From: Brachyspira suanatina
Lineage (GTDB): Bacteria; Spirochaetota; Brachyspiria; Brachyspirales; Brachyspiraceae
Direction of reading: 5' to 3'
Assembly (NCBI RefSeq): GCF_001049755.1
Contig: NZ_CVLB01000001.1
Coordinates: 2,064,995 to 2,128,994 of the forward strand
DNA length: 64,000 nucleotides
The translations under genes were made by a program, and so were the position numbers. A model generated the notes under the pieces. The model was given only the letters and a program-made list of their open reading frames with translations. It ran no database searches and had not been told where the DNA came from. This document shows positions 17,592 through 26,632 of this stretch, in pieces; position 1 is the stretch's first letter; every line of letters begins with the position of its first letter.

Positions 17592-18461
17592 ATGTTAATA
17601 TATTCATTATCAATAAAAATAGAAAGAGGTTTTGAAGATATAATTGAGGCTGTTATAGAAAGCGGTAAATTAAATATATTAGGTTTTAATACAGAATTTC
17701 CTATAAAAGAAGAAAGTATTTCAATAGTTAATATATACAATGAAAATGAAGAAATATTAAAAAATAATCTAAATATAATAGAAGAAAATATTAAAGGTAT
17801 AGCTGAATATACTTATAAAATAGAAGAATTAAAATCTGAAGAATATTTAACTTCATATATGGATTTTCTTAAACCTTTTAATATAGGAGATGTTACTATA
17901 GTACCGAATTTAAAAGATTTTTATAATGAAGAATGTGATAATCCTCTTTATATAGCAAAGCAGTATGCATTCGGTTCTGGTACACATGAAACCACATCGC
18001 TTGCACTTGAAATGATTTATGAATATTCAAATAATAATGATATTGTTTCAAAAAGTATAACTGATATAGGATGCGGAAGCGGTATATTATCATTATTCGC
18101 TTATAAATTAGGTGCAAGAAATATTACATCTATAGATATTGATAATGATGCTGTTCATTGCACTCTTGATAATGCAGATTACAACAGTATAAAACTTGAT
18201 AATGTTATACTTGGAAATGCTAGAGATTTAATCAATATGAATTTGAAATTTGATTTGGTAATAGCTAATATTGAAACTGATATTTTAATAGATATTCTTC
18301 CGGATTTAAAAGAATTATTAAAACCGAGTTCTACTTTAATATTATCAGGAATTTTACTAGAGAAAGAATCATATATGATTAATGCCATTAGAGAAAATAA
18401 ACTCAATACCATTTTAAGAAAAAGAAAAAATGACTGGGTATCAATAATGCTTAATCCATAA
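17592..18461 (+). CDS. prmA: Ribosomal protein L11 methyltransferase PrmA
   Basis: 289 residues. An N-terminal substrate-recognition domain is followed by a Rossmann methyltransferase domain. The SAM-binding glycine loop is DIGCGSGILSLFA; upstream is the PrmA hallmark AFGSGTHETTSLALEMI; downstream DIDNDAV and VIANIETDIL (the NxxPPY-like motif position). PrmA trimethylates ribosomal protein L11. GGAG precedes the ATG at about 6 nt. It sits between the DUF4954 gene and proA, all on the plus strand with short gaps, so co-transcription is likely. Confidence 0.93.
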   Translation: MLIYSLSIKIERGFEDIIEAVIESGKLNILGFNTEFPIKEESISIVNIYNENEEILKNNLNIIEENIKGIAEYTYKIEELKSEEYLTSYMDFLKPFNIGDVTIVPNLKDFYNEECDNPLYIAKQYAFGSGTHETTSLALEMIYEYSNNNDIVSKSITDIGCGSGILSLFAYKLGARNITSIDIDNDAVHCTLDNADYNSIKLDNVILGNARDLINMNLKFDLVIANIETDILIDILPDLKELLKPSSTLILSGILLEKESYMINAIRENKLNTILRKRKNDWVSIMLNP

Positions 18462-18505
18462 TAAAAATAATTATATTTAATTATAAGTATATTAAGGAGA
18501 ATAAT

Positions 18506-19804
18506 ATGCAATTAATAGATTTAGTAAAAAATGCAAAAGAAGCTACATATAAATTACAATCATTGAATACAGATATAAAAAATAATGCCCTTCTTGAAAT
18601 AGCAAAAAAAATTGAAGAAAATAAAGATAAAATATTTGAAGCTAATAAAAAGGATTTAGAATATGCTCAAAAACTTCTTGATGAAAATAAAATTTCAAAA
18701 TCTATGTTTAACAGATTAAAATTAGATGAAAATAAATTAATAGATGTTGTTTCAGGAATTAGAGATGTTGTAAAACTTGAAGACCCTATTAATAAAGTAT
18801 TATTAAAAACAGAGCTTGATGACAATTTATTATTAAAAAAAATATCCTGCCCTATTGGTTTAATCGCTGTAATATTTGAGGCTCGTCCTGATGTAATATC
18901 TCAAATATCTTCTTTATGTATAAAATCATCTAATGCAGTTATACTTAAAGGAGGAAGCGAAGGAGAAAACACCAATAAAGCAATATACAATATAATAGAA
19001 GAAACTCTAAATAATATAAAAGAATTTCCAAAAAACTCTGTTAATTTGGTATTCACTAGAGAGGATATAAAAGAATTATTATCAATGGATAAATATATTG
19101 ATTTAATAATACCAAGAGGCGGAAACAGTTTAGTACAGTATATAAAATCAAATACAAATATACCTGTATTAGGACATGCTGACGGTATATGTCATTTATA
19201 TATAGATGAATCTGCCAATCAGGAAAAAGCATTGCAAATATGTTTGGATTCAAAGGCTCAGTATCCAAGTGCATGCAACGCTGTTGAAACTATACTCATA
19301 AACAAAAATATAGCTTCAGAATACTTGCCAAAACTTTATGATTTATTCAAAGAAAATGAAATAAAAATGAATGCAGACTCTGAAGTAAAAAAAATATTAA
19401 CTTCATCAGATATAGGCGAAGTAAAAGAATGGCATTTTGAATATGGAGATAAAGAAGTATCATTAAAAATAGTATCAGACACAGAAGAAGCATACAATCA
19501 TATTAATAAATATGGTTCTCATCATACAGACTCAATAATATCGGAAAATAAAGACAATATAGAAAAGTTTATGACATTCGTTGATTCTGCTAATGTATAC
19601 TGCAATGCTTCAACAAGATTTTCAGACGGATTTAGATATGGTTTCGGTGCTGAAGTGGGAATTTCAACAAACAAAACTCATGCAAGAGGTCCTGTAGGAT
19701 TGGAAGGTTTAACAATATACAAATACAAAATTTTTGGTAACTATCAAATTGTAGATGATTATGTTAACCATAGAGCAAGTTTCAAACATAAAAGAATAAA
19801 ATAA
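18506..19804 (+). CDS. proA: Gamma-glutamyl phosphate reductase ProA
   Basis: 432 residues, an aldehyde-dehydrogenase-fold enzyme reducing gamma-glutamyl phosphate to the semialdehyde with NADPH in proline synthesis. Signatures: FEARPDVISQISSLCIKSSNAVILKGGSE, IPRGGNSLVQYI, and the catalytic Cys in YPSACNAVETILIN. C-terminal GPVGLEGLTIYKY is also conserved. AAGGAG lies 7 nt before the ATG. proB is not adjacent. A long branched hairpin terminator follows the stop. Confidence 0.95.
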   Translation: MQLIDLVKNAKEATYKLQSLNTDIKNNALLEIAKKIEENKDKIFEANKKDLEYAQKLLDENKISKSMFNRLKLDENKLIDVVSGIRDVVKLEDPINKVLLKTELDDNLLLKKISCPIGLIAVIFEARPDVISQISSLCIKSSNAVILKGGSEGENTNKAIYNIIEETLNNIKEFPKNSVNLVFTREDIKELLSMDKYIDLIIPRGGNSLVQYIKSNTNIPVLGHADGICHLYIDESANQEKALQICLDSKAQYPSACNAVETILINKNIASEYLPKLYDLFKENEIKMNADSEVKKILTSSDIGEVKEWHFEYGDKEVSLKIVSDTEEAYNHINKYGSHHTDSIISENKDNIEKFMTFVDSANVYCNASTRFSDGFRYGFGAEVGISTNKTHARGPVGLEGLTIYKYKIFGNYQIVDDYVNHRASFKHKRIK

Positions 19805-19810
19805 AATATA

Positions 19811-19860
19811 AAAATTGTTAGTACCTGCTGGCAGGAGATATTTAACTAACAATTTTTATT
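19811..19860 (+). terminator. Terminator after proA
   Basis: A 12-bp stem (AAAATTGTTAGT with ACTAACAATTTT) enclosing an inner CCTGC/GCAGG hairpin and followed by TTTTTATT. Confidence 0.85.
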
Positions 19861-19880
19861 AGCTATTATATAAATAATAA

Positions 19881-19915
19881 AGCTGATAACTATTAAAAGC
19901 TATCAGCTTATTTTT
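19881..19915. terminator. Hairpin between convergent genes
   Basis: AGCTGATA (19881-19888) pairs with TATCAGCT (19901-19908). A T-rich run follows on the plus strand and the minus-strand side is also T-rich. Likely a second terminator for proA and the terminator of the lipoprotein gene at 19938. Confidence 0.6.
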
Positions 19916-19937
19916 GCAGTATTTTCAAATGCTTTGT

Positions 19938-20342
19938 TTAATATTTTTCATAATAGAAAATCATATTTGGTTTACTTACACAACTAATTTCACATTCATT
20001 CTCACTCATAAAATAAAATATAATGCTTCCTACAATCGGTATATTATGTATAATCAATTCATAATAACTTCTTTTATCATATTTATAATAATCCCAATTA
20101 TCAATATAATGCCTGCTATATGAACCATCAGCATTATAAAAAGTTAATATGCTATCATAAGAAATAGTAAATCTTTCATTATAATTATCTATGTTTCTCC
20201 AAGTACCTATTAGATCATAAGGTCTGAATCTTCCTGCATAATCAGAATCAAATAATGATGAACAGCTTATAGAAAACATAGATATTATAGAAAATAAAGC
20301 AATAAATATAAAAGTTCTCACAATTTTTTTACTTTTAATCAT
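19938..20342 (-). CDS. Small lipoprotein, lipocalin-like GTW motif
   Basis: 134 residues. AAGGAGG lies 5 nt before the ATG. The signal ends MFSISC, a lipobox. The mature part starts after SSLFDSDYAGRFRPY with DLIGTWRNIDN, the Gly-x-Trp opening strand common to lipocalin-like small lipoproteins, and continues as short aromatic strands (FTISYDSILTFYNADGSYSRHY). This fits a small beta-barrel that checks or binds something at the membrane; the ligand is unknown. Convergent with proA. Confidence 0.75.
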   Translation of the reverse strand: MIKSKKIVRTFIFIALFSIISMFSISCSSLFDSDYAGRFRPYDLIGTWRNIDNYNERFTISYDSILTFYNADGSYSRHYIDNWDYYKYDKRSYYELIIHNIPIVGSIIFYFMSENECEISCVSKPNMIFYYEKY

Positions 20343-20544
20343 AAACCCTCCTTGATGTATATCATAATAATAAAAAACAAATTAATACGACATACACTGC
20401 CAACCTATAATACAATAGTAAAACATTTTATCAATAATATTTACATAATAAATAATAAAATAGTTATATATAAAACTTGATAAAATGCCTAATTTTGATA
20501 TAATCAATCTAATTTCATGGAGATTTTAGTTTAAGGATATATTT

Positions 20545-21309
20545 ATGTCTAAAGTTATAGCTATAGTCAATCAAAAAGGCGGAGTAGGAAAAACTACCAC
20601 AGCCGTTAATTTAAGTGCCAACATAGCAAAAATGGGTCATAAAACACTTCTTATAGATATAGACCCACAGGCAAATGCTTGTTTAGGTATTGGTATAACA
20701 AGAGATCAAATGCAAAAAAGCGTATACGATATATTAATAGGACAGGCTAATGCAAATGAAGTTATAATGCCTACATATCAGGAAAATTTATTCTTGATAC
20801 CGGCAGACTCTGATTTAGTTGGTGCTCAGATAGAACTTGTCAATGAAATAGCTAGAGAATATAAATTAAAAAAGGCTGTAGAAACTGTAAAAAATAACTA
20901 TGAATATATTATTATAGACTGTCCCCCTACTTTGGGTATATTAACCCTTAATGCATTAACTGCTGCTGATTCTGTTCTTATACCTATACAATGCGAGTTT
21001 TATGCTTTAGACGGGGTTGCTGAACTAAATAATACAATAGCACTTGTTAAAGAAAATCTTAACAAAGAATTAAAAATAGAGGGTGTTCTTCTTACAATGT
21101 ATGATGCTAGAACAAAATTAGCTTCAGATGTAGTAAAAGAAGTTGTAAATTTCTTTAAAGAGAAGACTTATAAAACTATGATACCTAGAAATGTGCGTTT
21201 AAGTGAAGCTCCTTCCTATGGAAAAGCTATAGGGGATTATGATAAAGACTGTGTTGGGGCTAGAAGTTATAAAGAATTTGCTAAAGAATTTGTTGAAAAA
21301 TCTAAATAA
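20545..21309 (+). CDS. parA: Chromosome-partitioning ATPase ParA/Soj
   Basis: 254 residues. A deviant Walker A ParA ATPase: KVIAIVNQKGGVGKTTTAVNL at the N-terminus, switch DIDPQANACLG, Walker B YIIIDCPPTLGIL, and the DNA-binding basic patch region IPRNVRLSEAPSYGKAI. Chromosomal Soj length, with no N-terminal helix-turn-helix as in plasmid types. Drives segregation of replication origins together with ParB, encoded 92 bp downstream. AAGGAT precedes the ATG. No clear parS palindrome was seen in the window. Confidence 0.95.
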   Translation: MSKVIAIVNQKGGVGKTTTAVNLSANIAKMGHKTLLIDIDPQANACLGIGITRDQMQKSVYDILIGQANANEVIMPTYQENLFLIPADSDLVGAQIELVNEIAREYKLKKAVETVKNNYEYIIIDCPPTLGILTLNALTAADSVLIPIQCEFYALDGVAELNNTIALVKENLNKELKIEGVLLTMYDARTKLASDVVKEVVNFFKEKTYKTMIPRNVRLSEAPSYGKAIGDYDKDCVGARSYKEFAKEFVEKSK

Positions 21310-21401
21310 TTATGATTCTTTATGCGAATAGTTTTTAAATTTGAAAAAGTTGTTAATAAATAATATAATTATGTTAATTAAATAAAATTAAGAGGATATA
21401 T

Positions 21402-22364
21402 ATGAGTAGAAAAGGCGGACTTGGCGGTCAGGGTTTAAGTGCATTAATAAAATCTACTGACAATGAAATAAGAACAGCAGCCGAAGAGGCAGAAAGAAGA
21501 GGAGTATTAGAAATAGATGTTTCTCTTATAGATGTTAATCCGGATCAGCCTAGAAAAGTATTCAATGAAGAGGAAATACAGGGTCTTGCCGAATCTATAA
21601 AAGAAAATGGGCTTATAAACCCTATAACTTTAAGAGAAAAAGACGGAAAATATCAAATAATATCCGGAGAAAGAAGATTCAGAGCATTTAAATTCTTAAA
21701 TAGAGATAAAGTTCCGGCATTAGTATTAGAAAATATAGCTGATTCTAAAATGCTTGAACTTACATTGGTAGAAAATATACAAAGAGCCGACTTAAATGCC
21801 ATAGAAGTTGCCAGAAGCTATAAAAAATTAATATATGATCTAAACATAAAACATGAAGAATTAGCTAATAGGGTTGGAAAAAGCAGAAGTACAATATCAA
21901 ATTCCATGCGCATATTAGATTTAAGCGAAAATATACAAAATTTAATATTAGAATCTAAATTAACAGAAGGACATGCCAGAACTATATTATCATTAGATGA
22001 TGAGAATGAAAGAGAAGAATTTGCTAAAGAAATAATAGAAAAAGGATATTCTGTAAGAGAATGCGAGAGAATAGTAAAAGAAAGAAAAAATAATACAGTA
22101 AATGACTCTAATATAAATAATGAAGAAAATAAAGAAAATCAAAATGAAGTAAAAAAAGAAAATAAAAAAGATCCTAATATAAAAAAATTAGAAAATGATT
22201 TAGAAAAAATATTCTCTACAAAAGTAAATGTTATAGATAAAAATGGAAAAGAAGGTAAAATAGTAATAGAATATTACAGTTCCGATGATTTATCAAGAAT
22301 AATGGATATGCTTGAAAAAGTATATGAAAGAGAAACAGGAATAAAACCTACTCTTGAATATTAG
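21402..22364 (+). CDS. parB: Chromosome-partitioning protein ParB/Spo0J
   Basis: 320 residues. N-terminal GLGGQGLSALI and a LIDVNPDQPRKVFNEEEIQGLAESIKENGLINPITLR segment are standard. The CTP-binding ParB/Srx motif GERRFRAFK and the ENIQRADLNAIEVA segment follow, then a helix-turn-helix (HEELANRVGKSRSTISNSMRIL). A long Asn/Lys/Glu-rich linker (about 235-265) precedes the dimerisation C-terminus. Binds parS and loads on the chromosome with ParA. AGAGGA precedes the ATG. The DUF4384 gene starts 8 bp after the stop. Confidence 0.95.
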   Translation: MSRKGGLGGQGLSALIKSTDNEIRTAAEEAERRGVLEIDVSLIDVNPDQPRKVFNEEEIQGLAESIKENGLINPITLREKDGKYQIISGERRFRAFKFLNRDKVPALVLENIADSKMLELTLVENIQRADLNAIEVARSYKKLIYDLNIKHEELANRVGKSRSTISNSMRILDLSENIQNLILESKLTEGHARTILSLDDENEREEFAKEIIEKGYSVRECERIVKERKNNTVNDSNINNEENKENQNEVKKENKKDPNIKKLENDLEKIFSTKVNVIDKNGKEGKIVIEYYSSDDLSRIMDMLEKVYERETGIKPTLEY

Positions 22365-22372
22365 GAGCAATT

Positions 22373-23563
22373 TTGAAAACTGCATTAAAATACATTTTAA
22401 TTATTACTATAATATCATTAAATCTTTATTCAAGAGAAACCCTGCTTATAGCTACTGTAGATTTGGATCATAGTTTAAGAGCTAATGAACCTTTAAGAAA
22501 AGAACTAGTGAAAACAATAAATAGATTTGCTTATATAAAACAAAAAACTTCTATTTCTGTAGACAGAGAAAAGAAAAAATTATTTTCAACAAATGAACTT
22601 ACTTTAGAAGAAGGATTGACTGTTGCATCAAATCTGAAAGTACAGGCAGTTATTATAATGGACAGCGAAAAAGTATTAAAAGCAACAAATACAAATAATA
22701 ACAATATTACTATTAATTCAAATGATATAAATACAATACTAAGCAATTATAATATTACAAATACAATGCTTAGCAATGATATAATACTTACAAATGAGAT
22801 AAAAGATTTAGGTGATTTAATAGAATATGGAATAGGAGAAAAAAAAGAAGGTATTGATAAAGACGGAGAAGAAAAAAGCGATGAAGAACTTTATGAAATG
22901 AGATATAATTTCAAAGTTATGGATATGGCTACAGGAGATATACTTAAAGAATATGAATTAAAAAATCAGTCTGAAAGTATAGCAATTATAAATGAAATAT
23001 GCACATATTTGGAATTTCATCTATCAAACTTATTATTTAAATCTATGGAATCTCCTATAAATGGTATATATTTAAATTTCAGAATAGAAAGAATTACATT
23101 AGAAAATAAAACAAATATAATAAATAATGCAGGTGAAATAATAGAAGGTGAATCATTTACATTAAATTTCAGACCAAATACTGAAGGTTATTTGTATATT
23201 TTTGCATTTCAAAATGACGGAAATGTTATTTTAATGTATCCAAATGATTTTAATAATTTTATAAATAATAAATATGAAAATAAAATAGAAGCCAGAAGAA
23301 ATTATATTGTTCCTCCTGCAAATTCTAAATTCAGTATCAAAATAAGACCTCCTTTTGGAGAAGATGCTTTTTACTGTTTATACACAAAAAAAGAGCAGAA
23401 ATGGATTACAGGAGAATATTTTACAGGAGATGGCTTCCAAATGTGTCCAAAAAACAAAATAGCTCAATTTACGGATAAATTAAAATACAAATTAAAATTC
23501 ATTAGTTCTAATGATTGGCAAATATCAAAGGTATATTTAAAATCTGTTTCAGAAACAGAATAA
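22373..23563 (+). CDS. Exported DUF4384-domain protein
   Basis: 396 residues starting at a TTG (22373) with GGAG 5-7 nt before it; no ATG lies nearby. A signal peptide (LKYILIITIISLNLYS) is followed by a segment resembling penicillin-binding-protein activator or FlgO-like folds (LLIATVDLDHSLRANEPLRKELV), then an Asn-rich insert. About residues 255-345 look like DUF4384: GESFTLNFRPNTEGYLYIFAFQNDGNVILMYPND. DUF4384 proteins are envelope proteins of unknown biochemical role. Expression probably follows parAB, since only 8 bp separate it from parB. Confidence 0.75.
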   Translation: MKTALKYILIITIISLNLYSRETLLIATVDLDHSLRANEPLRKELVKTINRFAYIKQKTSISVDREKKKLFSTNELTLEEGLTVASNLKVQAVIIMDSEKVLKATNTNNNNITINSNDINTILSNYNITNTMLSNDIILTNEIKDLGDLIEYGIGEKKEGIDKDGEEKSDEELYEMRYNFKVMDMATGDILKEYELKNQSESIAIINEICTYLEFHLSNLLFKSMESPINGIYLNFRIERITLENKTNIINNAGEIIEGESFTLNFRPNTEGYLYIFAFQNDGNVILMYPNDFNNFINNKYENKIEARRNYIVPPANSKFSIKIRPPFGEDAFYCLYTKKEQKWITGEYFTGDGFQMCPKNKIAQFTDKLKYKLKFISSNDWQISKVYLKSVSETE

Positions 23564-23595
23564 GCTATCACATTAAATGTAATAGCTTATTTACG
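23559..23595. terminator. Bidirectional terminator
   Basis: AATAAGCTAT pairs with ATAGCTTATT around a loop containing CACATTAAATGTA. It lies between the convergent DUF4384 gene and the gene at 23620. Confidence 0.7.
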
Positions 23596-23619
23596 TTAAT
23601 AAAACTTTTTTATATATAA

Positions 23620-24309
23620 TTATTTATAAATATATTTGCTGTTATAAAGAGGCTGATATCTGTTTTCTTTATCCAAAAATGAATTAAGATAAAAATCATA
23701 TAAAACGATAGTACCATCTTCTTGAACATGTCCTACAGGATCATATTTATAAAAAGGTAAAATAGAACCTTTATAATTAACTGTATCTGAAGGCCCCCAT
23801 CTTTTAGGTACATCAACACCGAATACTTTTTCCTCTTCTACAGGTACTCCATATATATATACATATTTTGTATAAATATCTATAGCTACTAAAGTATTAT
23901 CCAGATATATTATTCCGCCACCTTTTCCTGTAAATCTATAGAAATAAAAACGTTTCATCATATTAGCATTATCTATATTTCTTTTTTCTGTATATAAAGG
24001 ATTATATCCTCTGTATTGATAATATGTCATAGATGATATAAAAAACATACCTGCTTTTGAATTTTTTCCTTTATACATATACTCTTTTGTATCTTCATTA
24101 TTAATTTGCCAATACTGATTTTCAGTCTTTTCTATAAACTGTAATGTTGGTACATTATCACCATTAAAAGTAGCAACTAAAAGCCAGTCTTTAAATTTAG
24201 AAGAATTAAAGTTTGGATTATATGATAAATCTCTTTCTATAGCTTCTTTAGAAAAGAGAAATAAACTATTTATAAATATTAAAAATAAACAAAAAAATAA
24301 TTTTTTCAT
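23620..24309 (-). CDS. Exported protein of unknown function
   Basis: 229 residues with a signal peptide (MKKLFFCLFLIFINSLFLFSKE). The mature chain is rich in Tyr, Phe, Lys and Asn and has many predicted short strands (IIYLDNTLVAIDIYTKYVYIYG, GSILPFYKYDPVGHVQEDGTIVLYDFYLN). No Cys after the signal, so soluble periplasmic or outer-membrane associated rather than lipid-anchored. I do not recognise the family. Monocistronic. Confidence 0.7.
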   Translation of the reverse strand: MKKLFFCLFLIFINSLFLFSKEAIERDLSYNPNFNSSKFKDWLLVATFNGDNVPTLQFIEKTENQYWQINNEDTKEYMYKGKNSKAGMFFISSMTYYQYRGYNPLYTEKRNIDNANMMKRFYFYRFTGKGGGIIYLDNTLVAIDIYTKYVYIYGVPVEEEKVFGVDVPKRWGPSDTVNYKGSILPFYKYDPVGHVQEDGTIVLYDFYLNSFLDKENRYQPLYNSKYIYK

Positions 24310-24738
24310 AAAATCATCTCAAAATTATAATAAGAATTTCTTTTTATTAAATTTATAATACACTAAAAAATATATAAGTAAATGTCAAAAAGATAGCATA
24401 TAATACAAATTTATAGAAAATTAAAGAAAAAATATATTTTAGTTATAACTATAAGACATTTTTTACAAAAATACTACATTTTATATTTATTGTTGCTAAA
24501 TTAGCGGACATTTTTTGTTTTATGTCTTATAAAATATTATATAGAAAATTTATTATTATACCCTATTAAATACACTTAAGTTTCTCCTAGTAAAAAGATT
24601 TAACTAGTTTTTTAACGGATTATGAGGAAATTAAATATTGACTATGTTATTAACTTTTAAATAGCTAAACTAGCAGCTAATAACTTTAATTACCAGATAA
24701 TATTTTAACGAGTTTATTCTTAACAATAAGAAAAATTA
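24310..24738. other. Intergenic stretch, weak inverted repeat only
   Basis: About 430 bp without a gene. TATAAGACAT at 24450-24459 is inversely repeated as ATGTCTTATA at 24522-24531; both arms adjoin a GACATTTTTT block. No RNA family is recognised. The part near 24310 should hold the promoter of the minus-strand gene ending at 23620. Confidence 0.4.
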
Positions 24739-25797
24739 TTATTTATTATTGTCATCAGGATTGATTTCTATATATTTTACATCATCTTTTGTATTATCTT
24801 CAGGTTTTATTTCTATGACATTAAAATTATCTCTATTATTATTTGTAGTTTCTACATCATTTTTTTCTACCACATCAACTTCTATAATATCAGATTTTTT
24901 ATTTATATTTCTTAATTTTCCATAAATAATTACAAAAATCACATAATAAATAATGGACATTAGCACAGCAGATAAACTGTATGGAATTAATGACATATTA
25001 TTATTATATACTGTATTAAACAAGTAATTATATCCATAAGGGAAAAGTATATATAATAATAATATTAATGGAATTGTAAGCAAAAGCCATAATTTGTTTT
25101 TATAAACTTTATCTGCAAATGAATATGATATAATAATAGTTAATATAGATATTGTAGATAAATATGAAACAGTACCTCTATCTAATTTGGCATTATTATA
25201 ATCTAATTCCAAGAAATTCATTATAATAATTCCGCATATAGAAGTCAAAAATATACCTATCATTGTATATATTATAGCAAATAACAATTTAAGTAAAAAT
25301 ACTCTGCTTGAAAATTCTTTTTCGCTATGAGGAAGCATTTCTACAACCCATAATATTATAGAAAAAGAAAATGTTTGAACAAGAAGCTCTGGTAAATTAG
25401 ATAAATGAAATTCAATAGGCAGCTGTGTATATATTAGCCCTTCTATAGAACTAGGTGCTGATGAAGGGGCTGCAATAATACCTATACATGCAAATATAAG
25501 CCATAGTACAAACCAGCCGAATTTGGTAGCTATAACTTTTCTAAGAGGAAATAATGCAATAGCTATAAATATTGCCCTTATAGGCTGTAAAAAAGGTCCT
25601 ATAACAGTAAGAGGAGATTCAAATCCTCTCATAAAATTAGAAACTATATCATTATTATATACTGAACTATAATCGAACATATTAGAAAATAAGATACCAA
25701 AAACTATATAAGTTAAAGTGTGAATAACAGCAACTTTTATATAAAAAATAAAAAAATGTCTTATAAAAATTTTTGGACTATTCTCATTTTCTTCCAT
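24739..25797 (-). CDS. Multi-pass membrane protein, unknown
   Basis: 352 residues. About eight hydrophobic helices fill residues 15-295, followed by a charged, Asp/Asn-rich cytosolic tail containing two similar units (NFNVIEIKPEDNTKDD and VKYIEINPDDNNK). No transporter signature is visible. Its ATG lies 14 bp after the ymdB stop on the same strand, so it is probably the last gene of the rny-ymdB transcript. Function unknown. Confidence 0.75.
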   Translation of the reverse strand: MEENENSPKIFIRHFFIFYIKVAVIHTLTYIVFGILFSNMFDYSSVYNNDIVSNFMRGFESPLTVIGPFLQPIRAIFIAIALFPLRKVIATKFGWFVLWLIFACIGIIAAPSSAPSSIEGLIYTQLPIEFHLSNLPELLVQTFSFSIILWVVEMLPHSEKEFSSRVFLLKLLFAIIYTMIGIFLTSICGIIIMNFLELDYNNAKLDRGTVSYLSTISILTIIISYSFADKVYKNKLWLLLTIPLILLLYILFPYGYNYLFNTVYNNNMSLIPYSLSAVLMSIIYYVIFVIIYGKLRNINKKSDIIEVDVVEKNDVETTNNNRDNFNVIEIKPEDNTKDDVKYIEINPDDNNK

Positions 25798-25811
25798 AAA
25801 GATCTCTCTAA

Positions 25812-26627
25812 TTATTTTTCTTGTCTTTCAACAATATCATTATGATAAACTAAATTAATTCTTTTAATGGAAACAGCCTTGCCAGTTACAGTGTCAATTT
25901 GAACTACAATACCATTAATCATAGGACTGGTAGTTTCTACTTCAAATCTATGAGGCATTTTAGTAACAAATCTAGCAATAGCAGGCTCTTTTTTCATTCC
26001 TATAACAGAATTATAACTTCCGCACATTCCCAAATCTGATATATAAGCTGTATACGATGATAATATCTTTTCATCAGCGGTTTGAACATGTGTATGAGTA
26101 CCAAATATACATGATACCTGCCCTTCAAGATAATAAGAAAAAGCTATTTTTTCTGCTGTGGCTTCTGCATGAAAATCTATAAATATAATATTGGTTTTTT
26201 CTTTTATATGCTTAATTGCAAGATTAGCCTTTTTGAAAGGACAATCTAATGTATCCATAAAAGTCCTTCCCATAAGATTAATTACGCCAATCTTACAATC
26301 CAACATATCATATATATAATAGCCAAGTCCAGGAGCATCACTAGGATAATTATACGGACGAAGCAGACGATGTTCATTTCCTATTAAAGCAAAAACATCT
26401 CTATTATTCCAGATATGATTACCAGAAGTAAGTACATCTATACCTGAATTAAATAGTTCAGCCGCTGTATCTCTAGTGATCCCTATTCCATTGGCAGCAT
26501 TTTCACCATTTGCTATTATAAAGTCTATATTATTCTCTAATTTTATTTCTTCTAAATGCCTTCTTATAGCATAACGTCCTGTAACGCCTATAATATCGCC
26601 AAGACATAGTATATTCTTCACAGACAT
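25812..26627 (-). CDS. ymdB: YmdB-family metallophosphoesterase
   Basis: 271 residues, the TIGR00282 family: LCLGDIIGVTGR, ANGENAANGIGIT, TSGNHIWNN, FIDFHAEATAEK and the metal-binding GTHTHVQTADE are all present. Homologues hydrolyse 2',3'-cyclic nucleotides and influence RNA turnover, motility and biofilm. The gene follows rny with a gap of 5 bp, the conserved rny-ymdB pairing found in Firmicutes and spirochaetes, which supports a common role in RNA metabolism. Confidence 0.92.
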   Translation of the reverse strand: MSVKNILCLGDIIGVTGRYAIRRHLEEIKLENNIDFIIANGENAANGIGITRDTAAELFNSGIDVLTSGNHIWNNRDVFALIGNEHRLLRPYNYPSDAPGLGYYIYDMLDCKIGVINLMGRTFMDTLDCPFKKANLAIKHIKEKTNIIFIDFHAEATAEKIAFSYYLEGQVSCIFGTHTHVQTADEKILSSYTAYISDLGMCGSYNSVIGMKKEPAIARFVTKMPHRFEVETTSPMINGIVVQIDTVTGKAVSIKRINLVYHNDIVERQEK

Positions 26628-26632
26628 TTTAT

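Noticed and set aside
19056-19274. 72-codon frame antisense to proA
   Set aside because: A shadow of a well-supported gene with no start signal.
20380-20544. parS site or replication origin near parA-parB
   Set aside because: I found no GTTTCACGTGAAAC-like palindrome and no DnaA box cluster by eye in this region.
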